5,314 nucleotides of DNA from Oscillospiraceae bacterium (GTDB lineage Bacteria > Bacillota > Clostridia > Oscillospirales > Ruminococcaceae): positions 1 through 5,314 of the forward strand of contig WQXP01000099.1 in NCBI GenBank assembly GCA_009784765.1, written 5' to 3'. Under the pieces are notes generated by a model. That model searched no databases. It was not told the DNA's origin and was given only the letters and a program-made list of their open reading frames with translations. Within the stretch, counting starts at the first letter, position 1; every line of letters begins with the position of its first letter. Both the position numbers and the translations under genes were made by a program. This document shows, piece after piece, positions 1-5,314 of the stretch.

Positions 1-2052
1 GCCGAGAGTCGCTGTAATGCCTCCTGTTGTGTTAGTCACGGCAGGCCCGGTTCCGGGGGTGCAGGTGCAAGGCTGGTTTCCGCAAGCAGGGCAGTTCGGC
101 GGAGGTGGAGGAGGCGTTCCGCAAGTGCAAGGCGTCGCGTTACAGGTCGTGCAAGCCGGAGGAGGAGGCGGCGGAGGCGGCTGCTGGTTTATACCCGAAT
201 GGGACTTACTGTGGGTGCAGGACGCGAGCAACTCCCCCGCGGCGTTTCGCTTAGCCGCAACTCGTACAACTGTCGAGTAAGTTCGCGCTGTCGCGTTGAA
301 AGTAACAAGGGTTGTGGTAATTCGCTGTTTGTCTGCGTTACAACTCGTACATCTCCATATATCGCGAACCACGGTAATGCCGACTTCCGGGCAATCACAA
401 GCCTCACCGACTTTGTCGCAAACATCGCAAGGCTCAGGAGGGGCGCAGCCCGCGTTTCCGCAAGGCTGATTTTCACCACAAGTCGGGCAGGGTTTCGGAC
501 AAGTGCAACGTGTGTTGTTACAATCCGTGCAAGGCGCAGGACCCCCGGCAACTTCGCGAAACTCACCCGTCGTCGGAACAGGCGACGGCACTCGATGAGT
601 CTTGTTCTGCATCCACAGCCCTGCCGCTGCCCCCGCAAGGCTCGCGTTGAAGTCAATCGCGACTTCGGTGTAGGTATATTCCCTGATATGGTCAACATAT
701 TGCCCGTTGATTGTTCCCCCGATAAGGGCACCTGTAAGAATATGACGCGGGGCGCGGTTGTCATTAAATGCACTCCAGTCCCCTCCGTGAGAAGCGCGGT
801 GATGAGCGTTTGTTGCCCACGGCCCGTTAATTCCCACGACGAAACTTGTTCCGCCGTTGACATTGTTATCGCCGAGAATGAACCGCATCTGCCTGTCAGA
901 CCACGTGGTGTACGCAGTTTGCCCCGTGTGTTTGTCATGGATTAAGCCAAGCATCTGAAATGCAGTGTTGTAGCGGTTATTTCCCCAACTCGCAGGTTCG
1001 AAGAAAGAGTTGGAGCTTGTGTTGACTCTGTTCATGTTTGTCGCGACTGCTCCCCAACCTCTGTCAGTCGGAACGCCGCCGCGGCTTCCGCGAAGAGCGT
1101 TGACTTGTTGCCACACACCGTCCCACGCCATCTGATGATTGGTATGGTGGTCCCATGAGCCGCTCGGCAGTGTGTTCGAGTTAGTCGTGTAGCGGCTGTC
1201 AGTAGTCGCGATAAAAAGCCACTCTGCCGCCAGAGCAATCTTATCGTCCCATCGCGATGACTGGTAAAAAGGCGTAGTTCCCTCACGCGCAAGCCCTTTA
1301 GGGCTGTCCCAAGCCCAAGTAAACAGAGCCTGTGCAACACGTAAGTCTTCAGGGTTGCCGAAGTTCACATAGTTCTGTGCAAGCACCGCCGCCGCAAAAG
1401 CGACTTGGTCGGTTCCGGGGCTTGATGAACTCAAGTTAGTAAATCGCCCTATGCGCCTCGCCCCGACTGCACTCCCTGTCTGGGATTCGGGGGGACCCCA
1501 GTAGCCGTGGTCATCTCCTCCGCCACCGTCGCCGACTTGGTAGGCGAAAGCGCGCGGAGTTCCGTCTGCATTCCAGATAACCGCTTTCCTGTAAAACTCA
1601 GCAAAATGGTCGAGAATCCGACGTGCGTGTCCCTCAAGCCCGTTAGTGGTGAAAGCTTCCTCAAATTCATAATAAGCCCAGCCGAGGGTTACTGCCGAAT
1701 ATTTTCCGGGAATCCCGAATTTAACATGGTCGCCCGCGTCATGAAATCCGCCGGTCAGGTCAATCGTGCCGCCGCCGAATGCCGCCGGAACGGCAATTGT
1801 CGCGTCTTGTAAGTGGCAGTTATCCCTCCACGCGAACGCCGAACGTGTACCCACATCTGCGCCGCACATATTGCTGTCAAAAAAGTACAGCGAATATTGG
1901 AGCAACTCCGCATAGTTCGGCGCGCTTCGAGTTGACGGCGCGTTCATTGCCGACACTGTCTGAACTGCCGGGTAACTGCCCTGCACAGGTACGGCAAGCA
2001 GAGTAAGTACCATTGCTGTTGCTAAAATCAGCGATAATAGTCGTCGTTTCAT
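1..2052 (-). CDS. Secreted family 9 glycoside hydrolase (endoglucanase-type cellulase) with Cys/Pro-rich C-terminal extension; 3' end beyond window
   Basis: The frame is open for 684 codons from the ATG at 2052 to base 1 with no stop, so the C-terminus is missing. A signal peptide (about residues 1-25) predicts export. Residues about 46-482 form a GH9 (alpha/alpha)6-barrel catalytic domain, which in this family cleaves beta-1,4-glucans by inversion. Visible motifs are GGFHDAGDHVKF (102-113) with D105 and D108 as expected nucleophile-activating and base aspartates, YWGPPE (184-189), AHHRASHG (416-423) for signature 1, and Y452-x-D454...Y459-TYT-E463-VAIDFNA for signature 2, with E463 the expected acid. 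No Ig-like domain precedes the barrel and no CBM3 follows it. Residues 508-664 instead carry cysteine clusters and polyproline linkers. A GGAGG 5 bases upstream decides the start; an in-frame ATG at 2064 lies on that site and is less likely. The gene has its own promoter downstream of hydF. Endo versus processive action, and any dockerin or anchor, cannot be judged. Confidence 0.93.
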   Translation of the reverse strand, partial: MKRRLLSLILATAMVLTLLAVPVQGSYPAVQTVSAMNAPSTRSAPNYAELLQYSLYFFDSNMCGADVGTRSAFAWRDNCHLQDATIAVPAAFGGGTIDLTGGFHDAGDHVKFGIPGKYSAVTLGWAYYEFEEAFTTNGLEGHARRILDHFAEFYRKAVIWNADGTPRAFAYQVGDGGGGDDHGYWGPPESQTGSAVGARRIGRFTNLSSSSPGTDQVAFAAAVLAQNYVNFGNPEDLRVAQALFTWAWDSPKGLAREGTTPFYQSSRWDDKIALAAEWLFIATTDSRYTTNSNTLPSGSWDHHTNHQMAWDGVWQQVNALRGSRGGVPTDRGWGAVATNMNRVNTSSNSFFEPASWGNNRYNTAFQMLGLIHDKHTGQTAYTTWSDRQMRFILGDNNVNGGTSFVVGINGPWATNAHHRASHGGDWSAFNDNRAPRHILTGALIGGTINGQYVDHIREYTYTEVAIDFNASLAGAAAGLWMQNKTHRVPSPVPTTGEFREVAGGPAPCTDCNNTRCTCPKPCPTCGENQPCGNAGCAPPEPCDVCDKVGEACDCPEVGITVVRDIWRCTSCNADKQRITTTLVTFNATARTYSTVVRVAAKRNAAGELLASCTHSKSHSGINQQPPPPPPPPACTTCNATPCTCGTPPPPPPNCPACGNQPCTCTPGTGPAVTNTTGGITATLG
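61..153 (-). repeat. Cysteine-cluster block 2 (two C-x2-C-x4-C-x-C units) in the GH9 extension
   Basis: Residues 634-664 contain two near-identical units, CTTCNATPCTC (634-644) and CPACGNQPCTC (654-664), separated by GT, six prolines and N. Both have the spacing C-x2-C-x4-C-x-C, which also fits CTDCNNTRCTC at 508-518. After the last unit a Gly/Thr-rich stretch begins (GITATLG, 678-684) and runs off the window. It may be the start of another domain. Confidence 0.8.
97..114 (-). repeat. Polyproline run (6 Pro) linker
   Basis: Residues 647-652 are six consecutive prolines between the two cysteine units of block 2. Codons are CCT, CCA and CCG mixed. Together with the eight-proline run upstream it makes each cysteine unit an isolated bead on a proline string. 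Confidence 0.9.
157..180 (-). repeat. Polyproline run (8 Pro) linker
   Basis: Residues 625-632 are eight consecutive prolines encoded by mixed CCG and CCT codons. They separate the short beta-rich segment from cysteine block 2. Such runs are typical flexible or extended linkers in modular secreted glycoside hydrolases. Length change by whole triplets would keep the frame. Confidence 0.9.
202..390 (-). other. Unrecognised short domain between the two cysteine blocks of the GH9 protein
   Basis: Residues 555-617 alternate hydrophobic and Thr/Val-rich stretches (GITVVRDIWRC, RITTTLVTFNAT, TYSTVVRVAA), which suggests a small beta-rich fold. It carries C568 and C571 as a CxxC pair, and C612 with H614 about 40 residues later, which could complete a metal site. 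It lies between cysteine block 1 and the first polyproline run. No carbohydrate-binding module is recognised; the domain call is inference from composition and spacing. Confidence 0.4.
391..531 (-). repeat. Cysteine-cluster block 1 in the GH9 C-terminal extension
   Basis: Residues 508-554, just after the catalytic barrel and a short linker, hold 12 cysteines in 47 residues. The units are CTDCNNTRCTC (508-518), CPTCGENQPC with a further C536 (522-536), and CDVCDKVGEACDC (542-554). The shared theme is C-x2-C-x(4-6)-C, often followed by x-C, with Pro and Glu between units. The same theme recurs at 61-153. The layout could bind zinc or form disulphides in an exported protein. I do not recognise a named domain. 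Confidence 0.75.
1978..2052 (-). other. Signal peptide of the GH9 enzyme
   Basis: Residues 1-25 show a basic n-region (K2, R3, R4), a long hydrophobic core (residues 5-21, rich in Leu, Ala and Val) and a possible signal peptidase I site after V23-Q24-G25. A second possible site follows V33-S34-A35. There is no lipobox cysteine, so this looks like a Sec-type secreted protein rather than a lipoprotein. The exact cleavage point is inference. Confidence 0.85.
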
Positions 2053-2057
2053 TAGAA

Positions 2058-2062
2058 CCTCC
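2058..2062 (-). promoter_or_regulatory. Ribosome binding site of the GH9 gene
   Basis: On the minus strand GGAGG sits 5 bases before the ATG at 2052, a strong match to the anti-Shine-Dalgarno core. It decides the start in favour of the MKRRLL N-terminus, because the alternative in-frame ATG at 2064 overlaps this very site. Confidence 0.88.
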
Positions 2063-2075
2063 ATTATGTCGAATT

Positions 2076-2095
2076 TATACTTAGTTTCAAGTATA
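2076..2095. promoter_or_regulatory. Candidate operator: 7-bp inverted repeat over the -10 box
   Basis: The arms TATACTT (2076-2082) and AAGTATA (2089-2095) are perfect reverse complements separated by 6 bases. One arm contains most of the -10 hexamer and the other lies just past the expected transcription start. A repressor bound here would block the promoter. The sequence is AT-rich and short, so chance is a real alternative, and no regulator gene is in view. Confidence 0.35.
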
Positions 2096-2118
2096 TCACA
2101 TATTTGTAAAAAAAGCAA
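2090..2118 (-). promoter_or_regulatory. Housekeeping-type promoter of the GH9 gene
   Basis: Read on the minus strand, TTGCTT (2118-2113) is followed by a 17-base spacer and TATACT (2095-2090). TGA directly before the -10 hexamer gives an extended TGn -10 element. The expected transcription start is near 2083, leaving a leader of about 30 bases. It lies in the only intergenic gap of the window and points at the GH9 gene, so that gene can be transcribed independently of the hyd operon. The start site is inferred. Confidence 0.72.
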
Positions 2119-2136
2119 TACTTTTAATCAAATTTG

Positions 2137-3279
2137 TCATTTCGAGTTTTCAAACAAGTATTCGTCAGAAGTTAAGCCCTGCATACACTTCGTCAAAATT
2201 CCCGAAACAAAGGCAAGGGCAATCCCGTAATTACACATTGGAACTTCTGCCTCGTCTGCTACGCTCTGCCTGGAAGCCATCTCGCGGCGGCTCTGCATAC
2301 ACCCGCCGCAGTGGATTATAAGCTTTGTTTCCGTAAGTTCCTGCACGTCGGGAAAATCGCCCCCTGCCGTGAATGCGAAGTTCAGCTTCGCTCCTGTGTG
2401 CTTCTCTAACGCCTTTGGAAGTTTCACCCGCCCTATATCATCACACTGCACATTATGAGTGCAGCCCTCACAAATGTAGACTTTGTCGCCGCTTTTCAAG
2501 CTGTCAATCACTTCCGCCGCCGCCACAGCCCACGCTAACACGCCTTTTCGACGCGCCATGAGAATCGAAAAGGACGTAAGGGGTATTTCCGGCGGTAAAA
2601 TCCCCTCTACCTCAGCGAATACCTGACTGTCGGTGATTACAAGCCGCGGCGGTGCTGTGAGTTTAGTGAGCGTCGCACTCAAGCCTTTCGGGAGCGTCAT
2701 CAGCGGGTTCGCACCTGCCTCAAGAATGTCGCGAATAGTCTGCTGTTGCGGCAAAATCAGCCGCCCTTTCGGCGCAGAGCCGTCAATGGGCGTTACGAGA
2801 ACCACAACATCGTCGGGGCTGAGCAGGTCTGATATAATCGGGCTTTGGGGCTCTGCTTTGATTTTCTGCGCTGATGTGATGAGTTCTGCCCTGATTTGCT
2901 CTATATTTGAGGCGAATTTGTCCGTATACTCATTATTGATATATATGACATTTTCGTGAGTTACCTCCGCGTTGCCCAATACAATCGCAATGTCGCATTT
3001 TTTCAGGATTTCCTGCGTTTTTGAGATTCGCAATTCACCTATTTCGCCGACGTCGTCTAATCCTGCCGTGTCTGTCAACAACACTGCCCCCACGGGAACA
3101 AGCTCCATAGCTTTGCTGACAGGGTCCGTAGTCGTTCCCGAAACCGGCGATACCACCGCTAAGTCTTGCCCTAAAAGCGCGTTGAACAGGGTTGACTTCC
3201 CTGCGTTTCGATTCCCGAAGATGCCGATGTGAAGCCTCTCCCCGCGCGGAGTCGCGTTCAAAGAGTTCATACTGCTCAT
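2137..3279 (-). CDS. hydF: [FeFe]-hydrogenase maturation GTPase HydF
   Basis: HydF is the cytoplasmic scaffold that carries the 2Fe subcluster precursor made with HydE and HydG and transfers it to the apo-hydrogenase. The 380-residue protein has an N-terminal GTPase domain with P-loop GNRNAGKST (22-30), a SGTTTDPV switch region (47-54) and DTAGLDD (70-76). The C-terminal part contains the HydF Fe-S motif: C273-T-H275, 47 residues, then H323-C324-G-G-C327, leading into RREM. Around 97-160 the protein is shorter than a typical HydF and has no clear NKxD motif; only NNEYTD (115-120) is in the right area. The start lies 3 bases after the hydG stop. A weak AAAGGG about 12 bases upstream and likely translational coupling support it, although M4 is possible. 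It is the last gene of the hydE-hydG-hydF run. Stop TGA is at 2139-2137. Confidence 0.96.
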   Translation of the reverse strand: MSSMNSLNATPRGERLHIGIFGNRNAGKSTLFNALLGQDLAVVSPVSGTTTDPVSKAMELVPVGAVLLTDTAGLDDVGEIGELRISKTQEILKKCDIAIVLGNAEVTHENVIYINNEYTDKFASNIEQIRAELITSAQKIKAEPQSPIISDLLSPDDVVVLVTPIDGSAPKGRLILPQQQTIRDILEAGANPLMTLPKGLSATLTKLTAPPRLVITDSQVFAEVEGILPPEIPLTSFSILMARRKGVLAWAVAAAEVIDSLKSGDKVYICEGCTHNVQCDDIGRVKLPKALEKHTGAKLNFAFTAGGDFPDVQELTETKLIIHCGGCMQSRREMASRQSVADEAEVPMCNYGIALAFVSGILTKCMQGLTSDEYLFENSK

Positions 3280-3282
3280 AAA

Positions 3283-4599
3283 TCACAAAAGCCCTTTCTT
3301 TTCCGCAATTAGCCGCGTCGGTTCGCTTGCGTAGTCTGTCAAATACTCCCGCAGAGTAATCTGTGCGTTAGATTGGCAGTGTGCCTTGATTTTCCCGCCT
3401 TTCACAAGCCCCATGAACGCCTCACCCACTCTGCCTTCGTTGTAACAGGCGGTGCAGAAACTCGGCAGGTAATCATTCTCAAGCAGCCACTGCACGATTT
3501 CGTCCAACGACCTCTCGTCGCTGATTTTGAACTGAGCGGCTTTTCGCGACTCCTCACGATTTGCCGCCTCACTATAGCCGCCCACTGAAGTTCGTGAACC
3601 TCCGCTGATTTGCGACACCCCTGCCGCTAATGCTCGCAAGCGGCAGTCCGCGCTTTCACGAGTGGACACGATAATCCCTGTATACGGCACACTCACTCTA
3701 AGTGCGGCGACTATGCGTATGAAAGCAGCGTCCGTGATTCCTGCTCCGAATGTTTTGTCGTTACGAACACCGTCCGCGCTTCTTATTCGCGGCAGACTAA
3801 TCGTATGCGGCCCGACTCCGTGGATTCGCTCAAGGGACTGCGCGTGCATGAGTAACGCCGCGAACTCATACAACGGGTCTTGATACAATCCGAACAACAC
3901 ACCAAGCCCTATGTCTTCAATCCCTCCCGCCATTGCTCTTGCGGGGGCGTTCAGGTGATAGTCATAGTCGTGTTTCATGCCGACACTCCCCGCAACAGGC
4001 GGGTGAATCTTGCGATATGTTTCCTCGTGATAGGTCTCTTGGAACAGCAAATAAGTCCCTATTTTCGCGCCTTTGAGCCGCCTGTACTCTTCCTGCGTAG
4101 TCGCCGCTATATTGACATTGACTCGCCTGATTGCCCCGTTGCGGTGCTTGATTGAATAAATCGTATCAATCGACTCGAGAATGTAATCCAATGGGCTGTA
4201 GTCGGGGTGTTCACCGCTCTCGAGAGCCAATCGCTTATGCCCCATATCCTGAAGTGCAATCACTTCGCGGCGAATTTCCTCTTGTGTGAGCTTTCTGCGC
4301 GGTATAGCCGTGTTGCCGCAGTTAAAAGGACAGTATACACAGCCGTTCACGCAGTAATTCGAAAGATACAGCGGCGCGAACAGCACCACGCGGCTTCCGT
4401 ACAGCTCTGCTTTTATTTCCCGGGCAAGGGCTGACAGCTCCTCTTCGATTTGTTTGTCCGCACTCGCCGCTGAAAGCAAACACAGGGCTTCCTGCCAGTC
4501 TAAGCCTTTACGCTCTCTTGCTTTGCTGAGAATTTGTCGCGCTTCATGTTTTTGTGGTGCTTGCAAAGCCGACATTATCTCATTATGATTTATAATCAT
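3283..4599 (-). CDS. hydG: [FeFe]-hydrogenase maturase HydG (radical SAM tyrosine lyase)
   Basis: HydG is a cytoplasmic radical SAM enzyme that splits tyrosine into p-cresol and dehydroglycine. It turns the latter into the CO and CN- ligands of the H-cluster on a second, auxiliary cluster. The 438-residue protein shows the CxxxCxxC SAM-cluster motif at C83, C87 and C90, KHDYDYH (209-215), and GPHTISLPRI (263-272) with H265, the expected ligand of the labile fifth iron. The C-terminal C382-x2-C385-x22-C408 binds the auxiliary cluster, and RREAL-type neighbours such as ISGGSRTSVGGYSE (331-344) match the family. The C-terminal motif distinguishes it from the thiamine enzyme ThiH. The start ATG overlaps the hydE stop as ATGA. 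AAGGAG lies 8 bases upstream; an internal M9 lacks such a site. Substitutions near both cluster motifs are noted in the findings. Confidence 0.96.
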   Translation of the reverse strand: MIINHNEIMSALQAPQKHEARQILSKARERKGLDWQEALCLLSAASADKQIEEELSALAREIKAELYGSRVVLFAPLYLSNYCVNGCVYCPFNCGNTAIPRRKLTQEEIRREVIALQDMGHKRLALESGEHPDYSPLDYILESIDTIYSIKHRNGAIRRVNVNIAATTQEEYRRLKGAKIGTYLLFQETYHEETYRKIHPPVAGSVGMKHDYDYHLNAPARAMAGGIEDIGLGVLFGLYQDPLYEFAALLMHAQSLERIHGVGPHTISLPRIRSADGVRNDKTFGAGITDAAFIRIVAALRVSVPYTGIIVSTRESADCRLRALAAGVSQISGGSRTSVGGYSEAANREESRKAAQFKISDERSLDEIVQWLLENDYLPSFCTACYNEGRVGEAFMGLVKGGKIKAHCQSNAQITLREYLTDYASEPTRLIAEKKGLL

Positions 4600-5314
4600 G
4601 GCAATATCTCCTTATAATCTCCTTTAGTCATGACGATTTCCCTCCCTATTGCCCTCATTTGCTCCCGCATTTGTTCGAGGCTCGCATACGCCTTGCCGTC
4701 ATAGAGCTTGTACTTCTCTCTTAACTCCGCAGTCGTGAGGTTCGGCATGACGACATTCGCCCCTGCTGACACGGCTCTTTGCCGCCCTCCTTCAGCTACA
4801 CTCTCGACTGCAGTCGTCGCGGGGAGCAGCACATTCGGCTTCATCAGCCGCACAATCGCGACGGCGTTCAGCGTGAGCCCCAAATCCCCTGCCGCTTCAC
4901 TTGCATAGGGCGTTTCGCTGTGGGGCAGGAAGGGCCCGATTCCTACCATTTCGGGGTCGAACTCGTCTATAAACAGCAAGTCTTCCACAATGTCGTCTAC
5001 GCTCTGCCCGGGTAATCCTGTCATGAACCCGCAACCTGTTTGAAATCCTAAGCTTTTCAAATTTCGCAGACATTGCAGGCGTGATTCTAAGCGCATTTCA
5101 GGAGGGTGAATCGCCGCGTACAGCCGCTCTGACACTGTTTCGTGGCGCAGTAAGTACCTGTCTGCTCCTGCGGCTTTGAGCCGCTCAAGGCTTCCTCGCG
5201 GGCGTTCCCCCACTGACAGTGTGACTGCGCAGCCGTGGCATTTGGCCTTGATTTGCGCGACTATATAACAAAAAACATCATCTGTGAAATAAGCGTCTTC
5301 TCCGCCTTGCAGAA
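4596..5314 (-). CDS. hydE: [FeFe]-hydrogenase maturase HydE (radical SAM), 5' end beyond window
   Basis: HydE is a radical SAM enzyme that acts on the Fe(CO)2(CN)cysteine complex from HydG on the way to the 2Fe subcluster. The visible part is 238 codons plus stop, about the C-terminal two-thirds of a family member. The N-terminal CxxxCxxC motif therefore lies outside. Visible family features in order are LQGGEDAYFTDD near the edge, TLSVGER, GADRYLLRHET, GCGFMTGLPGQ, GIGPFLPHSETP, LLPATTA and GANVVMPNLT. These match HydE rather than the related PylB or biotin synthase. The frame runs continuously into the right edge, so the GTG at 5213 is an internal codon and not the start. No cysteine follows NVVMPNLT, so the optional second Fe-S site of some HydE proteins is absent. 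The stop TGA overlaps the hydG start. Confidence 0.94.
   Translation of the reverse strand, partial: LQGGEDAYFTDDVFCYIVAQIKAKCHGCAVTLSVGERPRGSLERLKAAGADRYLLRHETVSERLYAAIHPPEMRLESRLQCLRNLKSLGFQTGCGFMTGLPGQSVDDIVEDLLFIDEFDPEMVGIGPFLPHSETPYASEAAGDLGLTLNAVAIVRLMKPNVLLPATTAVESVAEGGRQRAVSAGANVVMPNLTTAELREKYKLYDGKAYASLEQMREQMRAIGREIVMTKGDYKEILP
4608..4613 (-). promoter_or_regulatory. Ribosome binding site of hydG
   Basis: AAGGAG on the minus strand, 8 bases before the hydG ATG and inside the 3' end of hydE. It favours the start at 4599 over the in-frame ATG at 4575, which has no comparable site. Confidence 0.75.

Noticed and set aside
189..938. 249-codon open frame on the minus strand in another frame
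   Set aside because: It is a frame-shifted shadow of the GH9 gene. The continuous 684-codon GH9 frame explains this region with domain motifs on both sides, so no frameshift is needed.
199..945. 248-codon open frame on the plus strand
   Set aside because: It is antisense to the C-terminal part of the GH9 gene. Its translation has no recognisable motif, and the opposite strand has clear catalytic signatures in this span. The stretch is GC-rich, which lowers stop frequency.
2062..2064. Upstream in-frame ATG for the GH9 gene
   Set aside because: It overlaps the GGAGG site and would place extra residues before the basic n-region. The ATG at 2052 has ideal spacing.
2108..2127. Possible terminator for hydF (AAAAG, 5-base loop, CTTTT, then a T run)
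   Set aside because: The stem is 5 bp with one G-C pair, far too weak for a convincing intrinsic terminator, and it overlaps the -35 region of the GH9 promoter.
3035..3286. 83-codon minus-strand frame overlapping the start of hydF
   Set aside because: It is a shifted-frame shadow of the HydF P-loop region, rich in Arg and without motifs.
4596..5213. A 205-residue HydE starting at the GTG at 5213
   Set aside because: The frame stays open to the window edge, and the 33 codons upstream match the HydE family (LQGGED..., TLS). The GTG is an internal valine.

Overview
The window reads as part of the chromosome of an anaerobic, fermentative, plant-polymer-degrading bacterium. Evidence for this is a secreted family 9 glycoside hydrolase (cellulase type) next to the oxygen-sensitive [FeFe]-hydrogenase maturation genes. 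Strong GGAGG-type ribosome binding sites and a sigma-70/SigA-like promoter with a TGn extended -10 suit a Bacillota (Clostridia-like) gut, rumen or digester organism. That taxonomic guess is inference only; no rRNA or other marker is present.

All genes lie on the minus strand, so the order of transcription runs from the right edge to the left. From 5314 to 4596 is the 3' two-thirds of hydE, whose 5' end lies beyond the window. hydG (4599-3283) follows with an ATGA stop/start overlap, then hydF (3279-2137) after a 3-base gap. These three form a tight operon encoding the HydE, HydG and HydF maturases, which build and deliver the 2Fe subcluster of the [FeFe]-hydrogenase H-cluster. No hydrogenase structural gene is in view.

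An 84-base AT-rich gap (2053-2136) holds a well-formed promoter (TTGCTT, 17 bases, TATACT) and a perfect 7+7 inverted repeat over its -10 element. It also holds a GGAGG site 5 bases before an ATG at 2052. From there an uninterrupted 684-codon reading frame runs to base 1 and off the window. It encodes a signal peptide, a complete GH9 catalytic domain with its expected acidic residues, and an unusual C-terminal extension of cysteine clusters (CxxC...CxC units), a short beta-rich segment and polyproline linkers. It is the largest gene here. It has no stop codon in the window, so a search requiring both ends of an ORF would miss it.

The cellulase and the maturation operon probably have separate transcription control. 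Their metabolic link (cellulose degradation feeding H2-producing fermentation) is plausible but is inferred from adjacency alone. The most noteworthy points are the cysteine/proline-rich tail on the GH9 enzyme, the shortened GTPase domain of HydF with no recognisable NKxD motif, and changes near the two cluster-binding motifs of HydG.
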